Assembly (NCBI RefSeq): GCF_009601025.1
Contig: NZ_WIVE01000017.1
Span: 1-64,000 of the forward strand
Length of the DNA: 64,000 nucleotides
Direction of reading: 5' to 3'
DNA from: Roseospira navarrensis
GTDB taxonomy: Bacteria > Pseudomonadota > Alphaproteobacteria > Rhodospirillales > Rhodospirillaceae
A model generated the notes under the pieces. It saw nothing but the letters and a program-made list of their open reading frames with translations. It was not told where the DNA came from and searched no databases. Positions within the stretch are counted from its first letter, which is position 1. The number at the start of each line of letters is the position of its first letter. The position numbers were made by a program, and so were the translations under genes. Of this stretch, positions 26,383 through 35,564 are shown one piece after another.

Positions 26383-29300
26383 ATGTTCGATACCGTACTC
26401 ATCGCCAACCGGGGCGAGATCGCCCGGCGGGTGATCCGCACGCTCGAGGCCATGGGCGTGCGGGCCGTCGCCGTCTATTCCGACGCCGACCGCCACGCCC
26501 CCCATGTGCGCGAGGCCGACGCGGCCGTGCGTCTGGGCCCGCCGCCGGTGGGCGAAAGCTACCTGAACATCCCGGCCGTGCTGGCCGCGTGCCGCGAGAC
26601 CGGCGCCCAGGCCGTCCACCCGGGGTATGGCTTCCTGTCGGAATCCGTCGCCTTCGCCGAGGCGCTGGCGGCCGAGGGCATCGCCTTCATCGGGCCGCGT
26701 CCGGAACACCTGCGCCGCTTCGGTTTGAAGCACGAGGCCCGGGCGGCGGCCGAGGCGGCCGGGGTCCCTCTGCTGCCCGGCTCCGGGCTGCTGGCGGACC
26801 TGGATGCGGCCAAAACGGCGGCGGCGGACATCGGCTATCCGGTGATGCTGAAGAGCACCGCCGGCGGCGGCGGCATCGGCCTGCGCCTGTGCCGGGACGA
26901 GGCCGAACTGGTGCGCGAGTTCGAGGTGGTCCGCCGCCTGGGTCAGGGCAACTTCGGCGATGCGGGTGTGTTCCTGGAAAAGTTCGTCGAAACGGCCCGC
27001 CACCTGGAGGTTCAGATCTTCGGCGACGGCAAGGGGCGCGTCGTGGCCCTCGGGGAACGGGACTGCTCGTTGCAGCGGCGCAATCAGAAGCTGGTCGAGG
27101 AAGCGCCCGCGCCCACCCTGCCCGAGGCTACCCGTGCCGCCCTGCCCGCGGCCGCCGTGGCGCTGGGCGAGTCCGTGGCCTACGAGAGCGCGGGCACGGT
27201 GGAGTTCATCTATGACGCGGACGCCGACCGCTTCCACTTCCTGGAGGTGAACACCCGCCTTCAGGTCGAACACGGTGTCACGGAGAGCATCTTCGGCGTC
27301 GATCTGGTGGACTGGATGGTGCGGCAGGCGGCCGGGCAGGTCCTGCCGTTGGATGTGCCCACGCCGCAGGGCCACGCCATCGAGGTCCGTTTGAACGCCG
27401 AGGATCCGGCCCGCGCCTTCCGCCCCTCGGCCGGGCGGCTGACCCATGTGGTGTTTCCCGACGACGCTCGCGTGGACGGCTGGGTGGAAACGGGAACGGA
27501 GGTCTCGGCGTTCTATGACAACCTTCTGGCCAAGCTGATCGTGACCGGCCCCGACCGACCGTCCACCATCGCGGCCTTGCGGGACGCGCTGGCCCGCACC
27601 GAACTGGCCGGGCTGGAGACCAACGCGGACTATCTGGCCCAGGTCGTCGCCACCGACTGGTTCGCGGCGGGTGAGGTCGCGACCAAACGCCTCGGCACGT
27701 TCCAGGCGCGGGCGCGCATCGTGGAAGTCTTGGCCCCCGGCGCCCAGACCACCGTGCAGGACTGGCCGGGCCGTCTGGGTCACTGGGACGTGGGCGTGCC
27801 GCCCTCCGGTCCCATGGATGCGCTCTCGTTCCGCCTCGCCAATCGCCTGCTCGGAAACCCCGAGGGCGCGCCCGCCCTGGAATGCGCCATGATGGGGCCG
27901 ACGCTGCGCTTCCACACCGACACCGTGATCGCGCTGGGGGGCGCCGCCATGCGGGCGACCCTGGACGGCCGGTCGGTGCCGCTGTGGGCGCCGGTCGCCG
28001 TCTCCGCCGGCCAGACGCTGGCGCTGGGTACCGTGGACGGCCCCGGCAGCCGGTGTTATCTGGCCGTGCGCGGCGGCTTCGACGTGCCGGCCTACCTGGG
28101 CAGCCGGTCCGCGTTCACCCTGGGCCGGTTCGGGGGCCACGCCACCGGCGCGGTGCAGACCGGCGACGCGCTGCGGATCAATGTGGATGCCGAGGCCGGG
28201 CCGACCGCCACCCTGCCGGAGGCGCTGAAGCCCGCCCTGACTCACGACTGGACCCTGGGCGTTCTGTACGGGCCGCACGGCGCGCCCGACTTCTTCACTG
28301 ACGCGGACATCGAAACGCTGTTCGACACGGCCTATGAGGTGCACTTCAACTCCGCCCGCACCGGGGTGCGCCTGATCGGCCCCAAGCCGGCCTGGGCGCG
28401 CCCGGACGGGGGCGAGGCCGGGTTGCATCCGTCCAACATCCACGACAACGCCTATGCGGTGGGCGCGCTCGACTTCACCGGCGACATGCCGATCATCCTG
28501 GGGCCGGATGGGCCGAGCCTGGGTGGGTTCGTCTGCCCCGTCACCGTGGCCCTGGCCGAGATGTGGAAGGTCGGCCAGCTCAAGCCGGGCGACCGGGTCC
28601 GCTTCCAGCCCCTGACCACGGCCGAGGCCGAGGCCCGCCGCGCGGCCCAGGATCGGGCCATTGCGAACCTGACGCCGCCGCCGGCCGCGCCCGCCGTTCA
28701 CGGTCCGGACGACCGCCGGGACGCGGTGATGCGCCGGGGCCGGACGGGCGAGACGGACATGGTGTACCGCCGGGGCGGCGACGACACCATTCTGGTGGAG
28801 TTCGGCCCGCCCAAGCTGGACCTGACCCTGCGCTTCCAGGCCCATGCCCTGATGGAGCGCGTGCAGGCCGAGCGGCTGCCCGGCCTGATCGACCTGACGC
28901 CGGGCATTCGCTCGCTGCAGGTGCATTTCGATGCCGCCGAGACATCGCCCGCGCGGGTGCTGGACGTGCTCGCCAATCTGGAGGCCGAATTGCCGGCGGT
29001 GGACGACATCCGCGTGCCCTCGCGCACTGTCCATCTGCCGCTGTCGTGGGATGACGAAAGCACGCGGGAGGCCATCCGCAAGTATCAGTCGGGCGTGAAC
29101 CCGGATGCGCCCTGGTGCCCCTCCAACATCGAGTTCATCCGCCGCATCAACGGCTTGACGGACGAACAGGCGGTCAAGGACATCGTGTTCGGGGCGAACT
29201 ACATGGTGCTCGGCCTGGGCGATGTGTACCTGGGCGCGCCGGTGGCGACGCCGGTGGATCCGCGCCACCGCCTCGTGACCACCAAGTACAACCCCGCGCG

Positions 29301-29982
29301 GACCTGGACACCCGAGAACGCCGTCGGCATCGGCGGCGCCTACCTGTGCATCTACGGCATGGAGGGGCCGGGCGGCTACCAGTTCGTGGGCCGGACCATC
29401 CAGGTCTGGAACACGTGGCGGACGACGCCGTACTTCCGGGACGGCACGCCCTGGCTGCTGCGCTTCTTCGACCGCATCAAGTTCTTCCCGGTCTCGGCGG
29501 AAGATCTGGCCGAGGCGCGCGACGCCTTTCCGCACGGGTCCTATGACATCCGTGTGGAGGACGGGACCTTCGACCTGGCCGCCCAGCGCCGGTTCGAGGC
29601 GGAGAACGCCGACAGCATCGCGGCCTTCCAGGCGCACCGACAGGCGGCGTTCGACGAAGAGCGCCGCCGCTGGGAAGAGGCCGGCCTCAACGTGGTCTCG
29701 CCCGCCGAGGCCGACGCCCCGTCTCCGACGGACGGCCTGCGCCTGCCCGAAAACGGACTGACCGCCGACGCGGTGTTGCACGGCTCGGTCTGGAAGCTGC
29801 TCGTGGACCAGGGGGCCCGGGTCGAGGCAGGCCAGCCGCTGGCCATTCTGGAGAGCATGAAGATGGAGGTGGAGGTCACGGCCCCGGGCGCGGGGGTGGT
29901 CGAGGATGTGCTGGTGCAGGCGGGCCAGGAGGTGCGCGCCGGCCAGCCGTTGATGATCCTGCTGCGGGAGACTGGGGCATGA
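26383..29982 (+). CDS. biotin-dependent guanidine carboxylase (urea carboxylase family)
   Basis: 1199 residues with the full urea-amidolyase carboxylase layout. Biotin carboxylase covers about 1-450 (ANRGEIARRVIRTLEAMGV, ATP-grasp loop STAGGGGIGLRL, LEVNTRLQVEHGVTE). Two carboxyltransferase regions of KipA and KipI type follow (about 455-740 and 770-990; ALECAMMGPTLRF, GVNPDAPWCPSNIEFIRRIN). A biotinyl domain has ESMKME with biotin-accepting K1160. ATP and bicarbonate carboxylate the guanidine substrate. Earlier annotation would say urea carboxylase. The guanidine riboswitch and both DUF1989 partners support guanidine, although weak urea activity is possible. Confidence 0.9.
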   Translation: MFDTVLIANRGEIARRVIRTLEAMGVRAVAVYSDADRHAPHVREADAAVRLGPPPVGESYLNIPAVLAACRETGAQAVHPGYGFLSESVAFAEALAAEGIAFIGPRPEHLRRFGLKHEARAAAEAAGVPLLPGSGLLADLDAAKTAAADIGYPVMLKSTAGGGGIGLRLCRDEAELVREFEVVRRLGQGNFGDAGVFLEKFVETARHLEVQIFGDGKGRVVALGERDCSLQRRNQKLVEEAPAPTLPEATRAALPAAAVALGESVAYESAGTVEFIYDADADRFHFLEVNTRLQVEHGVTESIFGVDLVDWMVRQAAGQVLPLDVPTPQGHAIEVRLNAEDPARAFRPSAGRLTHVVFPDDARVDGWVETGTEVSAFYDNLLAKLIVTGPDRPSTIAALRDALARTELAGLETNADYLAQVVATDWFAAGEVATKRLGTFQARARIVEVLAPGAQTTVQDWPGRLGHWDVGVPPSGPMDALSFRLANRLLGNPEGAPALECAMMGPTLRFHTDTVIALGGAAMRATLDGRSVPLWAPVAVSAGQTLALGTVDGPGSRCYLAVRGGFDVPAYLGSRSAFTLGRFGGHATGAVQTGDALRINVDAEAGPTATLPEALKPALTHDWTLGVLYGPHGAPDFFTDADIETLFDTAYEVHFNSARTGVRLIGPKPAWARPDGGEAGLHPSNIHDNAYAVGALDFTGDMPIILGPDGPSLGGFVCPVTVALAEMWKVGQLKPGDRVRFQPLTTAEAEARRAAQDRAIANLTPPPAAPAVHGPDDRRDAVMRRGRTGETDMVYRRGGDDTILVEFGPPKLDLTLRFQAHALMERVQAERLPGLIDLTPGIRSLQVHFDAAETSPARVLDVLANLEAELPAVDDIRVPSRTVHLPLSWDDESTREAIRKYQSGVNPDAPWCPSNIEFIRRINGLTDEQAVKDIVFGANYMVLGLGDVYLGAPVATPVDPRHRLVTTKYNPARTWTPENAVGIGGAYLCIYGMEGPGGYQFVGRTIQVWNTWRTTPYFRDGTPWLLRFFDRIKFFPVSAEDLAEARDAFPHGSYDIRVEDGTFDLAAQRRFEAENADSIAAFQAHRQAAFDEERRRWEEAGLNVVSPAEADAPSPTDGLRLPENGLTADAVLHGSVWKLLVDQGARVEAGQPLAILESMKMEVEVTAPGAGVVEDVLVQAGQEVRAGQPLMILLRETGA

Positions 29983-31727
29983 GCGGGTTCGACATGACCG
30001 TGCGGGGCGTTCTCGCCGCCGCTTCGCCGGTGGCCGCCGTGCGCGCGGCTTTTGCCCGCATCCGGGCCTATCAGGCGGTGGACCCCGCCGTCTGGGTCGC
30101 GCTGGTGCCGGAGCACGAGGCCCTGGCCGCCGCCGAGGCGCTGGAGGCGGCCGGACCCGAGGGCAAGCCGCTGTACGGCGTGCCGTTCGCGGTCAAGGAC
30201 AACATCGACACGGCGGGCCTGCCGACCACGGCGGCCTGTCCGGTCTATGCGTATCTGCCGAACGAGGACGCCCCCGTCGTCGCCCGTCTGAAGGCGGCCG
30301 GGGCGATCCTGATCGGGCGCACCAACATGGACCAGTTCGCGACCGGACTGGTGGGCACGCGCAGCCCCCACGGCGCGCCGCGCTGCGTGTTCGATCGCGA
30401 TTATGTCTCCGGCGGCTCGTCCAGCGGCTCGGCGGTGGCCGTGGCGGCGGGGCTGGTGGCGTTCGCGCTGGGGACCGACACCGCCGGGTCTGGGCGCGTG
30501 CCGGCGGCGTTCAACAATCTGGTCGGGATCAAGCCGTCCAAGGGCCTGCTGTCCACCCGGGGTGTGGTGCCGGCCTGCGCCTCGCTGGACTGCGTGACCG
30601 TCTTCGCCCATGACGTGGCCGACGCCGACCGGGTGCGCCGGGTGGCGGAGGGCTTCGACCCCGCCGATCCGTGGTCCCGGGTGGCCGCGCCCGTGCCGCT
30701 GCCGCCCCACCCTCGGATGGGCGTGCTGGCGCCGGCGGACCGGGACGTCAAGGGCGACCATGCCGCCGCCGCGCTCTATGACGCCGCCATCGACCGGGCG
30801 CGCGCCCTGGGCTGGGAGATCGTTGCGTTTGACTACCGGCCGTTCCAGGCCGCCGCCGCGCTGTTGTACGCCGGCCCGTGGGTGGCCGAGCGCGAGGCGG
30901 CCGTCGGCGACTTCATCCGGGCGCACGAAGACGCCTGCGACCCCACCGTGGCCGGGATCATCCTGGGCGGCGGCGGGCGGTCCGCCCGCGATGCCTTCGA
31001 CGGCCTGCACCGGCTGGCGGCGCTGAAGCGCGAGACTGAGGCGCAATGGGCCGCCATGGACGCGATGCTGCTGCCGACCGCGCCCACCCAGTACCGCGTC
31101 GCAGAGGTTGAGGCCGACCCGGTGGCGCTGAACGCCAATCTGGGCCTCTACACCAACTTCGTGAACCTGCTGGATCTGGCGGCCGTGGCGGTTCCCGCCG
31201 GGTTCCGCGAGGGCAACGGCCTGCCCTTCGGCGTCACGCTGATCGGCCCGGCCTTCAGCGACGGGGCGCTGGCGGCGCTGGGCGATGCCCTGCACCGGAC
31301 GGTGGCCCCGGACCTGGCCCCCTTCGAGGGGGCGGACGGCACGGTGCATCTCGCCGTGGTCGGGGCGCACCTGACCGGCCAGCCGCTGAACCATCAACTG
31401 ACGGGGCGAGGGGCCGCCCTGCTGCGCACGACCCGCACCGCGCCGGACTATCGGCTGTATGCCCTGGCCGGCACGACGCCGGCCAAACCCGGGCTGGTCC
31501 GGTCGCCCGGGGTCGATGGGCCGGGCCTGGAGGTGGAGGTCTGGGCGCTGTCCCGTGCCGCGTTCGGGGCCTTCACCGAAGAGGTGCCGCCGCCCCTGGC
31601 CATCGGCTCCGTGACCCTGGCCGACGGCAGCCGCGTCAAGGGCTTCGTCTGCGAGCCCGCCGGTCTGGAGGGCGCCGAGGAGATCACCCACCACGGCGGT
31701 TGGCGGGCGTGGCGGGTGACGAAATAA
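29979..31727 (+). CDS. atzF: allophanate hydrolase
   Basis: A 582-residue amidase-signature enzyme with the Ser-cisSer-Lys triad in place: K73 in VPFAVKDNID, the serine-rich GGSSSGSAV loop (145-153) and nucleophile S171 in DTAGSGRVP. The C-terminal region (about 470-582), ending in KGFVCEPAGLEGAEEITHHG, is the allophanate hydrolase-specific domain. It splits allophanate into ammonia and carbon dioxide, the last step of the guanidine route. The start overlaps the carboxylase stop. No further gene follows in the operon. Confidence 0.93.
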   Translation: MSGFDMTVRGVLAAASPVAAVRAAFARIRAYQAVDPAVWVALVPEHEALAAAEALEAAGPEGKPLYGVPFAVKDNIDTAGLPTTAACPVYAYLPNEDAPVVARLKAAGAILIGRTNMDQFATGLVGTRSPHGAPRCVFDRDYVSGGSSSGSAVAVAAGLVAFALGTDTAGSGRVPAAFNNLVGIKPSKGLLSTRGVVPACASLDCVTVFAHDVADADRVRRVAEGFDPADPWSRVAAPVPLPPHPRMGVLAPADRDVKGDHAAAALYDAAIDRARALGWEIVAFDYRPFQAAAALLYAGPWVAEREAAVGDFIRAHEDACDPTVAGIILGGGGRSARDAFDGLHRLAALKRETEAQWAAMDAMLLPTAPTQYRVAEVEADPVALNANLGLYTNFVNLLDLAAVAVPAGFREGNGLPFGVTLIGPAFSDGALAALGDALHRTVAPDLAPFEGADGTVHLAVVGAHLTGQPLNHQLTGRGAALLRTTRTAPDYRLYALAGTTPAKPGLVRSPGVDGPGLEVEVWALSRAAFGAFTEEVPPPLAIGSVTLADGSRVKGFVCEPAGLEGAEEITHHGGWRAWRVTK

Positions 31728-31784
31728 TACCAGCGGCACCTGACGGTGACCTTTGGTGTAACTCCATCTTTTCTGGCATTGCCC

Positions 31785-31790
31785 TATAAT
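31785..31790 (+). promoter_or_regulatory. possible -10 element upstream of the exported pore-forming-like gene
   Basis: A perfect TATAAT hexamer stands in the 238-bp gap after the allophanate hydrolase gene. This gap is clearly more AT-rich than the rest of the window. No good -35 hexamer is found 15-18 bp upstream, so assignment is tentative. The gap contains no gene. Confidence 0.35.
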
Positions 31791-31965
31791 TACAGAGGCT
31801 GAATTGGTCATGGTATTGATGATCTAAATAGACCATCATGATTTCTTCGGAAATCGCCCGCCCGGAACTCTGCTCGAACGCTGGGGCGCCATTGCGGCGT
31901 GGTGGGCTTTGTCTGTCCGATCACGCACGCACATCCCGCGACATACGCGTTATGAGGAGATGTCC

Positions 31966-33237
31966 GTGTTCCATCGCTCCCGGTTCCGCCAAGCCGCCTG
32001 CACGTTCGTGCTGGGCGCCCTGGTGCTCGTGTTCTCGACCGCTTCGGGCCAAGCCGCCAGCCGAATCTTCGATCTTCATCTGGTCAACGGCGAGGGCAAT
32101 CCGCCTGTCACGTTTACGATCAGCGCCGCGTATCACAACTGCTATGAAGGCAACGTCGGGATCGGCCAGCAGATCGGCGCGCCGGTCGGCGGCGGCGGCT
32201 ATGTCACCGTCACCCTGGCGCGCGTGCAGGGCCACGGGTGCGATGGCGAGAATGGCGTCTTCGCCATTGAAGTCAGCAATCAGCCCGGGGTTCTCATCCG
32301 CTTCAACTTCGACAACGCCGGCAGCCTGTGGCTCGTCGATCCCCGCAACATCCAGCCGGTCGGAATCCTGAGCGCCAAGCAGAGCGACGAGAGTTACGTG
32401 TTCGCCACCCAGCCGCGCCAGCGGGTGTCCGCGGGCAAGGTGACAGGGCAGTGGGTTCGCGTCTGCCAGCAGTTCTGCGACATGACCTTCAAGCAGGAAA
32501 TCACCAACACGACCACCAACACCGTCGAGACCAGCAGCGAGATCCGCGAGGCGCTGTCGGTGACGCTGGAGGCGGGGGTTGCGTTCGGCGGGGCCTCGGC
32601 CAGCACCAGCGTGACCGCCAGCCAGGAGCGCTCGGTCGGTCAGCGCATGAGCCAGGAGCTTGCCACCGCCGGCATGACGGGCACGGAAACCACCATTAGC
32701 CTGTCGTTGGAACAGATGGAGGAGCGCGGACTGTTCGCGGTGTGGCAATGGGTGGCCACGACGCAGTTGAGCAACGGGCAGTCGATCGTCCTGACCACGG
32801 TCAAGTACACCTGCACGCCGGCCGCACAGCCGCCACAGTACCTGCCGGACAGCCCGGAGGACGTGCAAGCCTGCCGCAGGCAGACCGCGAGCACGCCGGT
32901 GGCGTCGGCGCCGCAGGCGGGGCAGCCGGTGGCGACGAACGTGCCCTCGTGGGGACAGATCGTGCCGTCGGCCGGCGCGCAGACCGATGTCACTCAGTTC
33001 ACGCTTTTCAACGACGGCGGTTTCCCCTGGTCCATCGCCTGGATCGACTACAACGGGACCGTTTCACCCGGCGGTGACGTGATCGCGCCGGGCACGTCCT
33101 GGGTCGTCGCCAATGGGGCCAAGACCTGGGAGAGCCACTGGTATGCGGTCAGCGACTCGCAGGGCTTCCTGTGCAGCGTATCGCTGCGTCAGGGCGCGGT
33201 GGTGAACTTCTCGCAGCTCACGGCGTGCCGACGCTGA
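31966..33237 (+). CDS. exported beta-pore-forming-like protein with VHL-beta-like C-terminal domain
   Basis: 423 residues. The GTG at 31966 is preferred because AGGAG lies six bases before it; the ATG at 31960 touches the same site. A signal peptide ends near SGQAA (30-31). Residues about 175-285 hold long serine/threonine-rich alternating stretches (EITNTTTNTVETSSEI, AFGGASASTSVTASQERS, TTISLSLEQM) like the membrane-inserting hairpins of aerolysin/ETX-MTX2-type proteins. Residues about 342-423 resemble a VHL beta domain (FTLFNDGGFPWSIAWIDYNG, SHWYAVSDSQG). Cysteines at 59, 92, 167, 171, 283 and 303 may form disulfides. It stands alone, with AT-rich upstream DNA, suggesting acquisition. Both domain calls are by pattern only. 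Confidence 0.65.
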   Translation: MFHRSRFRQAACTFVLGALVLVFSTASGQAASRIFDLHLVNGEGNPPVTFTISAAYHNCYEGNVGIGQQIGAPVGGGGYVTVTLARVQGHGCDGENGVFAIEVSNQPGVLIRFNFDNAGSLWLVDPRNIQPVGILSAKQSDESYVFATQPRQRVSAGKVTGQWVRVCQQFCDMTFKQEITNTTTNTVETSSEIREALSVTLEAGVAFGGASASTSVTASQERSVGQRMSQELATAGMTGTETTISLSLEQMEERGLFAVWQWVATTQLSNGQSIVLTTVKYTCTPAAQPPQYLPDSPEDVQACRRQTASTPVASAPQAGQPVATNVPSWGQIVPSAGAQTDVTQFTLFNDGGFPWSIAWIDYNGTVSPGGDVIAPGTSWVVANGAKTWESHWYAVSDSQGFLCSVSLRQGAVVNFSQLTACRR

Positions 33238-33627
33238 TCGTCACGCCGGCGTGCGCGCATCTCGCCCCGGACCCGCCGGACGGTGGGCCCGGGGCTTGAT
33301 GTCGGACGGCGCGCCGATCCGCTCCCGAGGGCGCTTGACTGAGGTGTCCACCGTCTTGGAGCAGGGTCAATCGGGCGTTGCCGGGCCGCCGGGTCCTGCA
33401 GGATCTCGGCGGGCACGCGGGCGGCGTCGTCGGAGGCCCCACCGCCTCGGCCGTCGCCGCCTCAGCCTCCGCCTCCGCCTCAGCCTCCCCCTCAGCCTCC
33501 CCCTCAGCCTCCGCGTCTGGGGACGGGCTGGGCGGCGCCCGGATTTCAAGAAACCGTCATGTGCCCGCGTGGGCCGGCCGACGCATTGTGCCGCCGTTGT
33601 CCATCCCGCAGCCTCAAGAGCCCGTTG
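33238..33627. other. 390-bp gap before phnW with no supported gene
   Basis: No convincing coding sequence is visible. The gap holds the hexamer-based low-complexity repeat at 33460-33513. No clear phnW promoter is seen. Confidence 0.5.
33460..33513. repeat. short tandem repeat of hexamers (CCTCAG/CCTCCG)
   Basis: 54 bases built from CCTCAG followed by CCTCC(C/G): four 12-mers with one extra CCTCCG hexamer between the first and second. It is strongly strand-biased (pyrimidine-rich), so it could form unusual structures and change length by slippage. It lies about 115 bases before phnW. Confidence 0.75.
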
Positions 33628-34734
33628 ATGCGTGATCCCCTGTTGCTGACCCCCGGTCCCGCCACCACCGACATCGCCGTCAAGGCCGCCATGCTGCGGG
33701 ACTGGGGCTCGTGGGACGACGACTTCCGCGCCGTCACCGCCGACATTCGCCGCCGCCTGCTGGCCATCCTGGGGCCGGCGGGGCGCGACTTCGCATGCGT
33801 GCCCATGCAGGGGTCCGGCAGCTTCGTGGTCGAAGCCATGCTGGGCACCCTGGTGCCCGCCGACGGCAAGGCCCTGGTGCTGATGAACGGTGCCTATGGC
33901 CAGCGCATCGCCCGCACGCTGCGCGTCATGGGGCGGGCTCCGGTCGTGCTGGACACGGGCGACTATCTGCCGCCGACCCCCGAGCAGGTGGACGCCCTGT
34001 TGCATGAGGACGCGGCCATTACGCATGTGGTCGTGGTCCATTGCGAGACCTCGTCGGGCATCCTGAACCCGGTCGAGGCCATTGCCGAGGTGGTTGCCCG
34101 CCATGGCCGGCGGCTGCTGGTGGACGCCATGAGCAGCTTCGGCGCGCTCGACCTCGACCCGGGGCGCATCCGCTATGACGCCGTGGTGGCCTCCGCCAAC
34201 AAGTGCCTGGAGGGCGTGCCCGGCTTCGGCTGGGCGCTGGTGCGCCGGGATGCGCTGGAACAGGGCGCCGGCAACGCCCATTCCCTCAGCCTCGACCTGT
34301 TCGACCAGTGGCGCCACATGGAGGCCACCGGCCAATGGCGCTTCACCCCGCCCACCCATGTGGTGGTTGCGCTGGCCGCCGCGCTGGACGCCTACGAGGC
34401 CGAGGGCGGCCTGACGGGGCGCGGGGCCCGCTATGAGGCCAACCGTGCGGCGCTGGTCGAGGCCATGGCCGCCATCGGCATCCGGCCGTTCCTGGAGGCG
34501 GATGTGATGAGCCCGATCATCGTGACCTTCCGGTGCCCGAAGGATCCGGCCTTCGACTTTCCGACCTTCTATCAGGCGGTCAAGCGGCGCGGCTTCATGC
34601 TTTATCCCGGCAAACTGACCGAGGCCGAGACCTTCCGCGTCGGCTGCATCGGTCAGGTGACCCCCGCCGATATGCGCGCCGCCGTCGCCGCCATGGCCGA
34701 TGCCTGCGCCGAGATGGGAGTTCACCTGCCATGA
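33628..34734 (+). CDS. phnW: 2-aminoethylphosphonate-pyruvate transaminase
   Basis: A 368-residue pyridoxal-phosphate enzyme. LLLTPGPATTDIAVKAAML and DWGSWDDDFRAVT are PhnW signatures. SANKCLEGVPGFGW contains the cofactor lysine (K192). It converts 2-aminoethylphosphonate and pyruvate to phosphonoacetaldehyde and alanine. It overlaps phnX by four bases, so the two steps of the phosphonatase pathway are coupled. The ATG at 33628 starts the conserved protein; longer in-frame starts have no support. Confidence 0.93.
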   Translation: MRDPLLLTPGPATTDIAVKAAMLRDWGSWDDDFRAVTADIRRRLLAILGPAGRDFACVPMQGSGSFVVEAMLGTLVPADGKALVLMNGAYGQRIARTLRVMGRAPVVLDTGDYLPPTPEQVDALLHEDAAITHVVVVHCETSSGILNPVEAIAEVVARHGRRLLVDAMSSFGALDLDPGRIRYDAVVASANKCLEGVPGFGWALVRRDALEQGAGNAHSLSLDLFDQWRHMEATGQWRFTPPTHVVVALAAALDAYEAEGGLTGRGARYEANRAALVEAMAAIGIRPFLEADVMSPIIVTFRCPKDPAFDFPTFYQAVKRRGFMLYPGKLTEAETFRVGCIGQVTPADMRAAVAAMADACAEMGVHLP

Positions 34735-35561
34735 CTCACCGCTATACCCGCGCCTACACCGGCCCCCTGCGCGCCGTCGTGTTCGACTGGGCCGGCACCC
34801 TGATCGACTTCGGGTGCCGGGCGCCGGCGGCCGTCTTCCGGACCATCTTCACCGAAGCCGGCGCGCCGGTCAGCGAGTCTGAAGCCCGCGCCCCCATGGG
34901 CCTGCCCAAGCGCGACCATATCGCCGCCGTCGGTCGCACACCCCGCGTCGCGGCGGCCTGGCGCGAGGCCCATGGCCGGGACTTCAGCGAAGACGATGTG
35001 GATGCGTTGTATGAGGTCTTTCTGCCGCGCCAGATCGATGTGGTCGGGCAATACGCCGAGGTCATTCCGGGTGTGGTCGAGGCCCTGGCGGCGGCCCGCG
35101 CGCGCGGCCTCGCCATCGGCTCCACCACCGGCTATACCCGCGACATCATGGAGATCTGCCTCGCCCGGGCCGCCGAACAGGGCCTGACGGTCGATGCCCT
35201 GGCCTGTGCCGGAGACCTGCCGCGCGGCCGCCCCGGTCCCTACCTGCTATGGCGGGTGCTGACGGATCTGGCGGTCTACCCGCCGGAGGCCGTGGTTAAG
35301 GTCGGCGACACGCCGGCCGATGTCGAGGAAGGCCTGAACGCCGGCACCTGGGTCGTCGCGGTGGCCGCCTGCGGCAACGAGACCGGACTGTCGGCGACGG
35401 AGCTGGCCGCCCTGCCCGACGCCGAACGCACCGCCCGCGTTGACCGAGCGCGGGGCGTGCTGGCGCGGACCGGCGCCCATGTGGTGATCGAGACCACCGC
35501 CGACCTGCCGGCCGTGCTGGATGACCTGTCGGCCCGTCTGGCGCGGGGCGAACGGCCGTAG
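34731..35561 (+). CDS. phnX: phosphonoacetaldehyde hydrolase (phosphonatase)
   Basis: A 276-residue HAD-superfamily hydrolase. The nucleophile motif FDWAGTLIDFG (D19) and Schiff-base lysine K60 in MGLPKRDHI are both present, as are VKVGDTPADVEEGLNAGTWV and the IGSTTGYTR loop. It splits phosphonoacetaldehyde into acetaldehyde and phosphate. It converges with the C-P lyase operon, with only three bases between the two stop codons. Confidence 0.94.
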   Translation: MTHRYTRAYTGPLRAVVFDWAGTLIDFGCRAPAAVFRTIFTEAGAPVSESEARAPMGLPKRDHIAAVGRTPRVAAAWREAHGRDFSEDDVDALYEVFLPRQIDVVGQYAEVIPGVVEALAAARARGLAIGSTTGYTRDIMEICLARAAEQGLTVDALACAGDLPRGRPGPYLLWRVLTDLAVYPPEAVVKVGDTPADVEEGLNAGTWVVAVAACGNETGLSATELAALPDAERTARVDRARGVLARTGAHVVIETTADLPAVLDDLSARLARGERP

Positions 35562-35564
35562 CCC

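Noticed and set aside
26305-29781. Long minus-strand open frame (over 1100 codons) opposite the guanidine carboxylase gene
   Set aside because: Arginine-, histidine- and glycine-rich antisense of a very well-conserved enzyme. In DNA this GC-rich, stop codons are scarce on the opposite strand.
26383-29982. Reading the carboxylase as part of a urea-degradation operon
   Set aside because: The guanidine-I riboswitch and both DUF1989 genes favour guanidine. No urease or urea transporter genes are nearby.
33251-33635. Small open frames around the hexamer repeat before phnW
   Set aside because: Their composition is driven by the repeat and by GC bias, and no ribosome binding site or family match is seen.
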